In this document: positions 38,395-47,200 of the stretch, piece by piece
Numbering within the stretch: the stretch's first letter is position 1
Layout: each line of letters begins with the position of its first letter
Assembly: GCA_947500035.1 (NCBI GenBank)
Contig: CANMQP010000010.1
Coordinates: 62,001 to 126,000 of the forward strand
Length of the DNA stretch: 64,000 nt
Direction: 5' to 3'
Source of the DNA: an uncultured Kiloniellaceae bacterium
Lineage (GTDB): Bacteria > Pseudomonadota > Alphaproteobacteria > Kiloniellales > Kiloniellaceae
Program-made: the position numbers and the translations under genes
The notes under the pieces: generated by a model
The model's database searches: none
What the model saw: the letters and a program-made list of their open reading frames with translations, nothing else
Told to the model about the DNA's origin: nothing

Positions 38395-39567
38395 CTACTG
38401 CATTACGATTGAGGGGGACTGCCTGGGTGCCGTCGTGCCTGTGGACAGGCGGTCCCAGATGGATTTTGCGATATCGATGTAGCGTTTGGCATGCTCTCCA
38501 TCAGGCTCTGAGACCACGATCGGGCGGCCTTCGTCGGAGGTAATGCGGATATCGATGTGCAGGGGCATCTCGCCCAGGAAGTTCATCCCCAGGGTCTCCG
38601 CCTCTTTCTTCGCACCGCCGTGGCTGAAGATATGGGATTCGTGACCGCAATTCGGGCAGATAAACACGCTCATATTCTCGATAATGCCCAGCACCGGAAC
38701 ATCGACCTTTCGGAACATGTTCAAGCCTTTCCGGGCGTCGAGCAGCGCAATGTCCTGAGGTGTTGAGACAATAACCGCGCCGGCAAGCGGAACCTGCTGC
38801 GCCATTGTAAGCTGCGCATCGCCTGTTCCGGGCGGCATGTCGACGATCAGCACGTCCAATTCGCCCCATTCGACGTCCCGAAGCATTTGTTGAAGCGCGG
38901 ATTGCACCATGGGGCCGCGCCAGATCATGGGAGTGTCTTCGGCGACGAGAAAGCCCATCGACATGCACTTGATGCCGAAGTTTTCCATCGGCTTTAGGAT
39001 TTTTCCATCGGGAGAGGTCGGCTTGCCCGAAATCCCCATCATGCGCGGCAGAGAAGGGCCGTAAATGTCGGCGTCGAGTAAACCGACCTTCAACCCAATT
39101 TGCGAAAGAGCGAGAGAGAGGTTGGTCGCAGTGGTCGATTTGCCAACGCCGCCCTTGCCGCTGGCGACCGCGACAATGGCGCCGACGCCCGGCACCATTT
39201 GACGCTGTTGTCCCGCGCTGCCTTGTGCAGGCGGACGCTGGCCTGCCGCTTGAGGCGCTCCACGGGCTGGGGCGGCCGGCGGCGCGGCGTTCTGGCTGCC
39301 GGAGGCCTGGCCGCCGGGACTGTGTGCTGTCAGGACCGCTGTCACCGAGAGAACACCTGGAAGCGCGTGAACCACGTCTTCAGCCGCTTTGCGCAGGGGT
39401 TCCAGTTTCGGCCCGCGTTCAGGGGCAACTTCAATCGCGAAGCCGACGTTACCGTCCTTGATAACAAGTCCGGAGACCATATTCAGGCTAACGATATCTT
39501 TGTCGTTCTCCGGGTCTCGAACACCTTTCAATGTATCGAGAATTTGCTGCTCGGTGATCTGGCTCAT
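38395..39567 (-). CDS. mrp: Mrp/ApbC iron-sulfur cluster carrier ATPase
   Basis: Mrp (ApbC) is a P-loop ATPase that carries Fe-S clusters to apoproteins in the cytoplasm. The 390-residue product has an N-terminal MIP18-like domain (about 1-80, LKGVRDPENDKDIVSLNMV), a Gln/Ala/Pro linker, and an Mrp domain with the deviant Walker A ASGKGGVGKSTTATNL near residue 135. VFICPNCGHES supplies the CxxC cluster site, and DMPPGTGDAQLT is conserved. The start MSQITEQQILDTL was chosen over an ATG four codons upstream because it matches the family. The gene is divergent from hflK. Confidence 0.95.
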   Translation of the reverse strand: MSQITEQQILDTLKGVRDPENDKDIVSLNMVSGLVIKDGNVGFAIEVAPERGPKLEPLRKAAEDVVHALPGVLSVTAVLTAHSPGGQASGSQNAAPPAAPARGAPQAAGQRPPAQGSAGQQRQMVPGVGAIVAVASGKGGVGKSTTATNLSLALSQIGLKVGLLDADIYGPSLPRMMGISGKPTSPDGKILKPMENFGIKCMSMGFLVAEDTPMIWRGPMVQSALQQMLRDVEWGELDVLIVDMPPGTGDAQLTMAQQVPLAGAVIVSTPQDIALLDARKGLNMFRKVDVPVLGIIENMSVFICPNCGHESHIFSHGGAKKEAETLGMNFLGEMPLHIDIRITSDEGRPIVVSEPDGEHAKRYIDIAKSIWDRLSTGTTAPRQSPSIVMQ

Positions 39568-39768
39568 CCTTGAAACCAACGCCCTTCTGCCAATATTCCG
39601 TCTATGGCTGTAGACATGGTATAAATGTCCGCTGGATGCAAATAATTCCGGAGCCGAGCCGTATCAGGGCATTACGCCCGTGATATTGAGGCGAAATAGG
39701 TCTATATGAACATCGTCGTGCGAAAAATCGCGCTTTGAGTGTCTGAATAGTTAACGGGAAAAGCTTGA

Positions 39769-40908
39769 ATGCCCTGGGAAAATAAAGGCGGCGGCGGTCC
39801 ATGGGGCGGCGGCTCCGGCGGTGGCGGTAATGGTGGTGGCAATGGTGGCGGCCCTTGGGGCCGTGGCGGCGGTGGCGGGCCTTCCGGGCCAACACCACCG
39901 GACATTGAGGATCTGATTCGGAAGAGTCAGGATAAGATCAAGGATATTATGCCCGGTGGCGGCAGAATCAACGGTCCCGTGATTGGCGTGATCGCAGCCC
40001 TGGTGTTGGCTGTCTGGTTCGTTGTCGGCGGATTTTATCGTGTCGAGAGTAACCAGGAGGGAATTGAACTCGTTTTCGGTAAATGGGTCAACTCCACTGG
40101 TCCGGGTTTGAACTGGAACTGGCCTTACCCGATCGGGTCCGTGCAGACCCCCGGGGTAACCAACATTACCCAGACCGACATCGGATTCGCCCGCACGAGC
40201 CGCGGGGGAACGACTGCGCAAAAGCGCGATATCCCCGAAGAAAGCCTGATGCTGACCGGTGACCAGAACATCATCGATATCGATATGTCGGTTCAGTGGC
40301 GTATTGGGAACGCAGGTGATTACCTCTTCAACATTCGGGACCCAGACCAGACCGTGAAAAAATCGGCGGAGAGTGCTCTTCGTGAAATTATCGGTCAGAC
40401 AGATATCCAGCCAGCGCTAACGGAAGCCCGTCAGGACGTCGAGGCGCAAACAAAGACATTGCTCCAGGACATTTTGAACGACTATCAGGCGGGTATTGAG
40501 ATTACTGTGGTTCAGCTCCAGGAAGTCGGGGCTCCTGAACCGGTGACTGACGCCTTTGACGACGTTGCGCGTGCACTGCAAGATCTCAATCGTTCCCGAA
40601 ATGAGGCTGACAAATACCGTAACGACGTATTGCCAAGAGCCCGTGGTGAAGCTCAAAAAATGATCCAGGGTGCCCAGGCGTATAAAGAACAGCTTGAGAA
40701 CGAAGCCGAGGGTGAGGCACAACGCTTTCTCTCAGTCTATGAGGCTTACAAACAGAATCCTGAAGTGACCAAGCGACGGATGTACCTTGAAACGATCCAG
40801 GGCGTCCTGAGCAAGACCGACAAGGTCATCATGGATGGTTCCTCGACGGGCGCTATTCCTTACCTGCCGTTGAACGAATTGCGCGGCAACCGCGTTCTTG
40901 GCAATTAA
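39769..40908 (+). CDS. hflK: FtsH protease modulator HflK
   Basis: HflK and HflC form a membrane complex that surrounds and modulates the FtsH protease. The 379-residue product begins with a Gly-rich, positively charged N-terminus (WGGGSGGGG and similar), a membrane helix at about 70-89, and a periplasmic SPFH/band 7 domain with YRVESNQEGIELVFGKW. The helical region DLNRSRNEADKYRNDVLPRARGEA is the coiled coil of HflK. The promoter lies in the 201-base gap that separates it from the divergent mrp gene. Confidence 0.95.
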   Translation: MPWENKGGGGPWGGGSGGGGNGGGNGGGPWGRGGGGGPSGPTPPDIEDLIRKSQDKIKDIMPGGGRINGPVIGVIAALVLAVWFVVGGFYRVESNQEGIELVFGKWVNSTGPGLNWNWPYPIGSVQTPGVTNITQTDIGFARTSRGGTTAQKRDIPEESLMLTGDQNIIDIDMSVQWRIGNAGDYLFNIRDPDQTVKKSAESALREIIGQTDIQPALTEARQDVEAQTKTLLQDILNDYQAGIEITVVQLQEVGAPEPVTDAFDDVARALQDLNRSRNEADKYRNDVLPRARGEAQKMIQGAQAYKEQLENEAEGEAQRFLSVYEAYKQNPEVTKRRMYLETIQGVLSKTDKVIMDGSSTGAIPYLPLNELRGNRVLGN

Positions 40909-40921
40909 GGAGGCCGAAAAC

Positions 40922-41836
40922 ATGTCTCAAACTAAAGTATTCATTGCTGCCATCGTCGTCATCCTTCTGGGCGTTGTCGTATCGGCGACTCTCTTCACGG
41001 TCCACCAGACTCAACAGGCGATCGTGATGCAGTTTGGTAACCCGAAGCGGGTCATCACCGAACCTGGACTCTGGTACAAGATCCCCTTTATCCAGAACGT
41101 GCAATACTACGAAAAACGCGTGCTTAATCTGGATCCACAGTCCGAGAGTGTCATCCTGACCGATCAAAAGCGTGTCGTTGTCGATACCTTCGCCCGTTAT
41201 CGGATTGCGGACCCGCTGAAATTCTTCCAGACGGTTCGCACTGAATCCGGTGCTCGGCAAACCCTGTCGTCGATTATCAACGCGAGCACACGTGGCGTGC
41301 TTGGTAACGCGACACTTGCGTCTGTATTATCGGCGGATCGGACACCGATTCTTCAGCAGATCCGGGAGCAGGTGAACGGCGAAGCAACCAAGTTCGGCAT
41401 CGCGATTCTGGATGTGCGTCTCGTCCGGGCGGACCTGCCGGAACAGACGGTTCAGTCGGTTTACGAGCGGATGAAGTCCGAACGTGAGCGGGAAGCTGCG
41501 GAGTTCAGAGCTCAAGGTAAGGAACTGGCACAGCGTATCACCTCTGCTGCCGACCGTGAAGCCACGGTTATCATTGCGGAAGCGACACGTGAGTCGGAGA
41601 TTCTTCGAGGTCAGGGTGAAGGTGCCCGAACCAGGATCCTGAACGATGCTTACGGCCAGGATGCGGACTTCTTTAACTTTTACCGCTCCATGCAGGCGTA
41701 CGAAGCAACTTTCGCGAACGACAATTCCTATCTCGTGCTCTCACCGGATAGTGAATTCTTCGACTTCTTCAACAGCGTTGATGCTGGGGATACCGTGCGG
41801 AGAGACGCAGAGGCAGCGCGGCGTTCAGGGAACTGA
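40922..41836 (+). CDS. hflC: FtsH protease modulator HflC
   Basis: HflC is the partner of HflK. The 304-residue product has an N-terminal membrane helix (about 5-25) and a band 7 domain beginning TVHQTQQAIVMQFGNPKRVI. It also has the coiled-coil segment RMKSEREREAAEFRAQGKELAQ and ends in the typical DSEFFDFF segment. ATG 40922 was chosen because AAGGAGG lies about 8 bases upstream; an earlier in-frame start at 40898 would overlap hflK. It is followed by a strong hairpin and then a DUF2065 gene. Confidence 0.95.
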   Translation: MSQTKVFIAAIVVILLGVVVSATLFTVHQTQQAIVMQFGNPKRVITEPGLWYKIPFIQNVQYYEKRVLNLDPQSESVILTDQKRVVVDTFARYRIADPLKFFQTVRTESGARQTLSSIINASTRGVLGNATLASVLSADRTPILQQIREQVNGEATKFGIAILDVRLVRADLPEQTVQSVYERMKSEREREAAEFRAQGKELAQRITSAADREATVIIAEATRESEILRGQGEGARTRILNDAYGQDADFFNFYRSMQAYEATFANDNSYLVLSPDSEFFDFFNSVDAGDTVRRDAEAARRSGN

Positions 41837-41869
41837 GCGGCGCAGGCTGCTGCTGTCGTGATATGAGCG

Positions 41870-41903
41870 GGCCACAAAGAAGAAGTTGCTCTTCTTTGTG
41901 GCC
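41870..41903 (+). other. Intercistronic hairpin after hflC
   Basis: A 14-base-pair perfect stem (GGCCACAAAGAAGA at 41870-41883 and its complement at 41890-41903) with a 6-base loop AGTTGC lies between hflC and the DUF2065 gene, just before the latter's ribosome site. There is no T-run after it, so it is more likely an mRNA-stabilising or attenuating hairpin than a terminator. Confidence 0.7.
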
Positions 41904-41917
41904 GGCGGAAGACATTT

Positions 41918-42103
41918 ATGACTGACTTTCTGACGGGACTGGCTCTGGTCCTTGTGATCGAAGGCCTGTTCCTTGCCCTTTTTCCGAAGCGTTTGAGGGA
42001 AATCCTTACCCTACTTGAGAGATCGCCGACGGAGGCTTTGCGGATCGGCGGCCTGACAGCGGCGGCTATTGGTGTTTTGGGAGTATGGTTGCTGCGTGGC
42101 TGA
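41918..42103 (+). CDS. DUF2065 small membrane protein
   Basis: The 61-residue product has two hydrophobic segments (about 4-22 and 41-59) separated by a charged loop PKRLREILTLLERSPTEALR. This pattern and its position after hflK-hflC identify DUF2065, a small membrane family often found beside hflC. A GGAAG ribosome site precedes the ATG. Function is unknown; context suggests a role linked to the HflKC-FtsH complex. Confidence 0.85.
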   Translation: MTDFLTGLALVLVIEGLFLALFPKRLREILTLLERSPTEALRIGGLTAAAIGVLGVWLLRG

Positions 42104-42341
42104 GCCACTCGCTCGGCATTCGAAGTAATCGCACATGGCGTTAGATGTGAGGTCAAACAGGCGGCGTGTTGACAAAGCATTGTGACAAACGCCACATTTA
42201 CGCCCCTTTTCTCTCACAGCTTATTGATGACGTGCCCGTACGTATTTTAAAGGCTTTCCCTTGATCGCAGGGAAGAGAATAATAGATACCGGTTACGACG
42301 ACGGGCGAGGGAACGTCGCTCTGAACATAAAACATGAGGTG

Positions 42342-43868
42342 ATGACGGTGACTCTCGGACATCGATCCCAATCACGCTCCCGCGCAAAGGCCGTGGCCAA
42401 AGCGCAAGAGAGCCACAACACCGGTCTTGTGGTGTTAGCGATCACGACGATCATTGCGCTAACGCTCTGGTCTTTTTCTGCTCAGGCACGCAGCGCGCCC
42501 GAGAGTTTTGCCGACCTGGCGGAGAAGCTTCTGCCTTCGGTCGTAAACATCTCGGCGAGCCAAAGAGGAACAGGCAGCGGCGGCCAGGCGGAAGATCAAC
42601 AAGAAGGACCTGCGCCAGGACAGGATTTCGAAGAATTCTTTAAGGATTTCTTTGAGCGCCGCGGCCGTCCGCCCGAGAGGCGCCGTGGGGGGTCGCAAGG
42701 CTCCGGCTTCATCATTTCCGAAGAAGGTTTCATCGTCACCAACCATCACGTTATTGAGGGAGCTGACGACGTTTCGGTTCGCATGCACGATGGTGTGACT
42801 CTGAAAGCCGAGGTCGTTGGCAGCGACGAAAAGACTGATTTGGCGCTTTTGAAGGTCGAACCGCCGGAGGATATCGTGGCGGTTGACTGGGGCGATTCCG
42901 ATGAGACCCGGATTGGCGATTGGGTGGTTGCCATTGGGAATCCCTTTGGATTGGGTGGCACAGTAACGGCCGGGATTGTCTCCGCCCGCCAGCGTGACAT
43001 CAACGCAGGGCCCTACGATGATTTCATCCAGACGGACGCGGCGATTAACCGGGGCAACTCCGGCGGACCGATGTTCAACCTGGATGGTGATGTGATCGGA
43101 GTGAACACGGCTATCTTCTCGCCTTCCGGCGGATCAGTCGGCATCGGCTTTGCAATTCCCTCGACACTTGCACGCAACATTGTCAGTCAGCTCCGCGAAT
43201 TCAGAGAGGTGAAACGCGGCTGGCTCGGTGTTCATATTCAGACGGTGACCGATGAACTGGCTGAAGGCCTGCGTCTTAAAGACTCCAAAGGCGCGCTTGT
43301 GGCCTCGGTGACAGAGGGCGGTCCGGCAGAGGAAGCAGGCATTCTTCAGGGTGATGTGATCTTGAAGTTTGACGGCCGCGTTGTGCCCGATATGCGGAAA
43401 CTGCCGCGGATGGTGGCGGAAACCCCCATTGGAGAGTCTGTCGATGTCGTCGTTTGGCGTCGTGGTGAGGAAAAGGTCGTAAAGGTTGATCTGGGTCGAC
43501 TGAGAGACGAGCCGCAGGTTGCCGCGGTGCCTCAAAACCCGACCGCGAACGACGTGACTGGCGAGGTTGCGGATCTGGGACTGGCGCTCGGGCAGATTAC
43601 GCCGGAACTTCGTCAGCAGTTTGAGCTTGATGAAAAGACCAACGGCGTGGTGATTACCGACGTTGAACAGGATAGCACTGCCGCCGAAAAAGGCTTGCGT
43701 CCTGGTGATGTGATCGTCGAGGTCGATCAGGAAGAGGTCGGAAACCCTGCTGAGGTCCAGCAACGGGTCGAAAAAGCCAAAGAAGAGGGCTATCGGGTCG
43801 TGACGCTTCTGGTGTATCGCCAGGGTGACTTCCAGTGGGTGGCTGTTCGCTTGAAGAAAGACGGCTAG
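42342..43868 (+). CDS. degP: Periplasmic serine protease DegP/HtrA (Do family)
   Basis: This is the quality-control protease and chaperone of the periplasm. With start ATG 42342 the product has 508 residues and an N-terminal hydrophobic segment (about 28-47) ending SAQA, a plausible signal-peptide site. The catalytic triad is visible as His136 in TNHHVIEG, Asp166 in TDLALLKV and Ser240 in GNSGGPMF. Two PDZ domains follow (about 290-375 and 415-500). The start is not certain: GTG 42348 and an upstream TTG 42261 are alternatives. It lies downstream of hflKC in an envelope-stress block and is followed by a strong terminator. Confidence 0.94.
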   Translation: MTVTLGHRSQSRSRAKAVAKAQESHNTGLVVLAITTIIALTLWSFSAQARSAPESFADLAEKLLPSVVNISASQRGTGSGGQAEDQQEGPAPGQDFEEFFKDFFERRGRPPERRRGGSQGSGFIISEEGFIVTNHHVIEGADDVSVRMHDGVTLKAEVVGSDEKTDLALLKVEPPEDIVAVDWGDSDETRIGDWVVAIGNPFGLGGTVTAGIVSARQRDINAGPYDDFIQTDAAINRGNSGGPMFNLDGDVIGVNTAIFSPSGGSVGIGFAIPSTLARNIVSQLREFREVKRGWLGVHIQTVTDELAEGLRLKDSKGALVASVTEGGPAEEAGILQGDVILKFDGRVVPDMRKLPRMVAETPIGESVDVVVWRRGEEKVVKVDLGRLRDEPQVAAVPQNPTANDVTGEVADLGLALGQITPELRQQFELDEKTNGVVITDVEQDSTAAEKGLRPGDVIVEVDQEEVGNPAEVQQRVEKAKEEGYRVVTLLVYRQGDFQWVAVRLKKDG

Positions 43869-43907
43869 ATTTAGACTCTTTCTGCGCAGTGTGTCTGCGG
43901 CGTTAGA

Positions 43908-43939
43908 AAAGGCGGCAACTTATATTAGTTGCCGCCTTT
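43908..43939 (+). terminator. Rho-independent terminator after degP
   Basis: A 13-base-pair perfect stem (AAAGGCGGCAACT at 43908-43920 and its complement at 43927-43939, 6-base loop) is followed by a T-rich tail TTTCTTGTGTCT. It lies 40 bases after the degP stop and insulates the adhesin gene. Confidence 0.88.
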
Positions 43940-43944
43940 CTTGT

Positions 43945-44160
43945 GTCTAATTTTCACTTTCTATTTCGTGTAAAATAAAAATAAAAAATAGTATTTATGT
44001 AATAAAAAAATACATTTATTATAATTTTTATTTATTTTTTATAAAATAACGTATAATTAATTTAAAATTTTATACAAATATACTATTTAAATTTATTAAA
44101 CTCATATATTTATGTGTTGTTTTCGTAAGTATTCTAATCGATTTTTTAATCTCATTCAAA
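43945..44160. promoter_or_regulatory. Extremely AT-rich leader upstream of the adhesin gene
   Basis: This tract separates degP from the giant adhesin gene. In the 120 bases from 43981 to 44100 I count only 7 G or C (about 6 percent), in an otherwise GC-rich window. It contains many A-tracts and T-tracts and several TATAAT-like hexamers, so promoter positions cannot be fixed. Such islands are typical targets of xenogeneic-silencer-type proteins (MucR/Ros in Alphaproteobacteria). This role is inferred. Confidence 0.7.
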
Positions 44161-44235
44161 CAAACTGCGGCCTCAAGTTTGACACAGGAAGTGCTGCTCC
44201 AGGATGGAGCGGTTTAAGTCAAGGAGACGCCCGCA

Positions 44236-47200
44236 ATGACCGACGACCTTTCTCCGAGGTTTTCCGAAACCAGCGCAGATCCCGATGAGAATTCGCAGAC
44301 TGATGTTGCGTATGGTAGCGAGTCGGTAGATGTGGTCGGCCAGGCTGCGCTCGCGAGCGTTGCGGTTCAGCAACCTGCAGCTGGAGCCACCCAGGAGTAT
44401 AGCAACCTGGTTGGGCGCAGTTTCTTTCTCGACTTCGACCCTTCGGCTGCGGAGTTCCTGGTTGAAGGAAATAACGTCGTTCTTGGCTTCGACAATGATG
44501 GCGATACTGTCATCGACAGCCGGATTGTCTTTCTGAACCTGGTCGACACGGCCATCGGTGATGCCGCGCCTACCTTTCAAATTGGCTCGGTTCAAATCCC
44601 CGTGTCGCAATTGATTGCCCAGGCCCAACAGCTCTCCGGTGAGGGGGCCCCGCTAGAGACGGCTGCGGGAGCCGTCGCGATCAGTGGCGGCGCCTCCAGC
44701 TATAGGGACAACCTCGGTGATATTCTGAACCTTCTCTCGGCACAGGGCGTAATCGACGGAACCGCACTGGCTTTTGGTGTGCCTGATCTCGAGGCGTCCC
44801 TGGACCCGGTGGATATTGTCGAAGGCACGATCTCAATCGACTTCGTGACCGTCGTGACCGAAGTGCCCGAGGGCGAGGGCAGTGTTGCTGGTGCCTTTGA
44901 TGGCGGTTTTGAGGATTGGCAACCGAATCAGCATCAAGGCGACGTGGCTCAAAGTCCGATGCGGCTGAATGTGACCTTTAATCAGCCGGAAGGTGATGAC
45001 GAGGTTCTTAATTTCATCTCGATTACCGATATCCCCGAGGGTGTTGTGATATTTGTCGGCGATCCGGGCAACCCTGCCAATGCAGAGGCAGGACCGGTCA
45101 TTCAGGTCGACGCTGCGAACCTTGATGAAATTTACATATTGCCGCCTGAGAACAGTGATGTGGATGTTTCCCTCACGGTGACGGCAAACGTGACCGACCC
45201 GACAGACGGCATCACGGCGACGACCGCACCTCTGACGGTCGTTGGCGTTGTTGACGCAGCCGCGGATAAGCCCATCCTTTCCGTCCGTTCCTCGTTTCCG
45301 GAGATCATGGAGCGAAATGCTCAGGACCTGGACACTCGCTACAGCGATGAATCCGAGCGAGAAGGTGGCCGCCCGGAAGAAGCCCTGGTCAGTTTCTCCA
45401 TCGCCGCGACCTTCCCTGATTTTGAAGACGGTTCAGAGAGCCACAGCATCGTGATACGCGGGGTTCCATCAGATTGGAGCTTGGTCGACAACGAGGCCTT
45501 CCCGGAAGGCAGTGTGATACATGTAGCGGGAGAGAACGGCCTGGATAGCTATGTTTTTGCGGTTACTCAGGGTTCCTTTGTCGAGACCGTCAGCTTCGAT
45601 CCGCAAGACTGGTCATCGGCGCGTTTAAGCGATGGCTCACCCAACGAGGCCGGAGATGCGGGCATCACGGTCGAAGCGGTCGCCGAGGAAGTGGTCTTCT
45701 CGGGCCGCGAGTTAACTGAACTGAACGATGTCGCTGTCACGCGCGCCGAGATCCACGTCAGTATCGCCGAGGATGTTCCCGAAGCGCAGAATGCTGCGGT
45801 TGTTTATGACGAAACCCCGGATTCCGACAACGACGCGGATGACATTGCTCAGCTTGAGGAAGCTGTCGCTGAAGATCTGGCGGCTGCTTTGGGTGAGGGG
45901 GGGCTGCCACAGGTCCTGGGGCAAGCTCAGACAGAAGTGAGTTGGGAGATCTTTACCGACGGGATCGTCGATGCGGAAACGGCGGAACCTTCACACTACG
46001 CCATTGCCTTCAGCTACGGCGGCGAGTCATCAGGTCTCTTTACCGGTGGCAGCGACAGCCCCGAGGAGGTTTATCTCTTCAGCGACGATAGCGACCCGAC
46101 GATTGTCTGGGGCCGTACAAGCGGCGGGGAATTGGTGTTTGCCGGTCACCTGGAGCCGAATCTGGCAAATGAGAATGCCGATTTTACCTTCGTGCAGTTC
46201 CAGCAGATCAACCATCCGGATGCCGGCACCGCAGTGGAAGCAGCCCACGACGAGACCGCCGCTCCCAGCCTGTCGCTGACCTATGTGGTCACCGATGACG
46301 AGGGCGACCAGGATTCTGCGCGGATCACCGTGGCAATCCAGGACGATGGACCTTCCGCTGAGGCGGCGACAATCGACTATGATGAGACGCAAGGCCTCGG
46401 CGTCGTCGACAGTGATCCGCAAGGCGCGGACGAGACGGACGCCGAATTACCTGAAGCTTTGGAGCTTCCGGCCGGAGCCGAGGTTCTTGGTGTCGCCCAG
46501 ACGACGCTCAGCTATGACTTCGGTACGGATGATCTGGGCAGTTTCCTTCAGATCACCGACGGAGACGGCGCGCTGCATGACGGAAGTGATAGCGGACTTT
46601 TCGCGACCGAGGGTGGCGACTCCATTTACCTCTATGGTGACGGAACAACACTTGAGGGCCGGATCGGCGGCGAAGACGGTGAGGTCGCTTTTACGGTTCA
46701 CCTGGACGGCGACGATCTCTGGTTTGTGCAACTGGCCGCGATTCAGCATCCCGACGGTGGATCTGCTGATGAGTCCGTTTTCCTGCAGAACCTTGCCTAC
46801 ACGGTCACGGACGGCGACGGTGATACTGTCACCAAGGCAATTACCGTCCAGATTCAGGATGATGGCCCGACGGCCAGCGATGTCGTCGAAGACAGGACGC
46901 TCTCTGAGCGGAATCTTGCCGATCGCAATCCCTTCAATGACTCGGCCAGTGGCACTCTCGACTTTGACGGCGGTCGTGACGGCGCGAGCGTTACGGATAT
47001 CAGTTTCGCCAAGGTTGGTGATCCGGGCGCGGACTCCGGATTTAACGGCAGCCTCACGTCTGGAGGCGCACCGGTCGTCTTTGCCGCTGCTGCCGACACC
47101 GGAACCTTTCTCTACCTGACAGGCTCGGCAGACGGCAACGACGTTATTGAGATTCGGGTTGAGAAGGCGACAGGCAACTACGTCACGACGCTGCTTGGGT

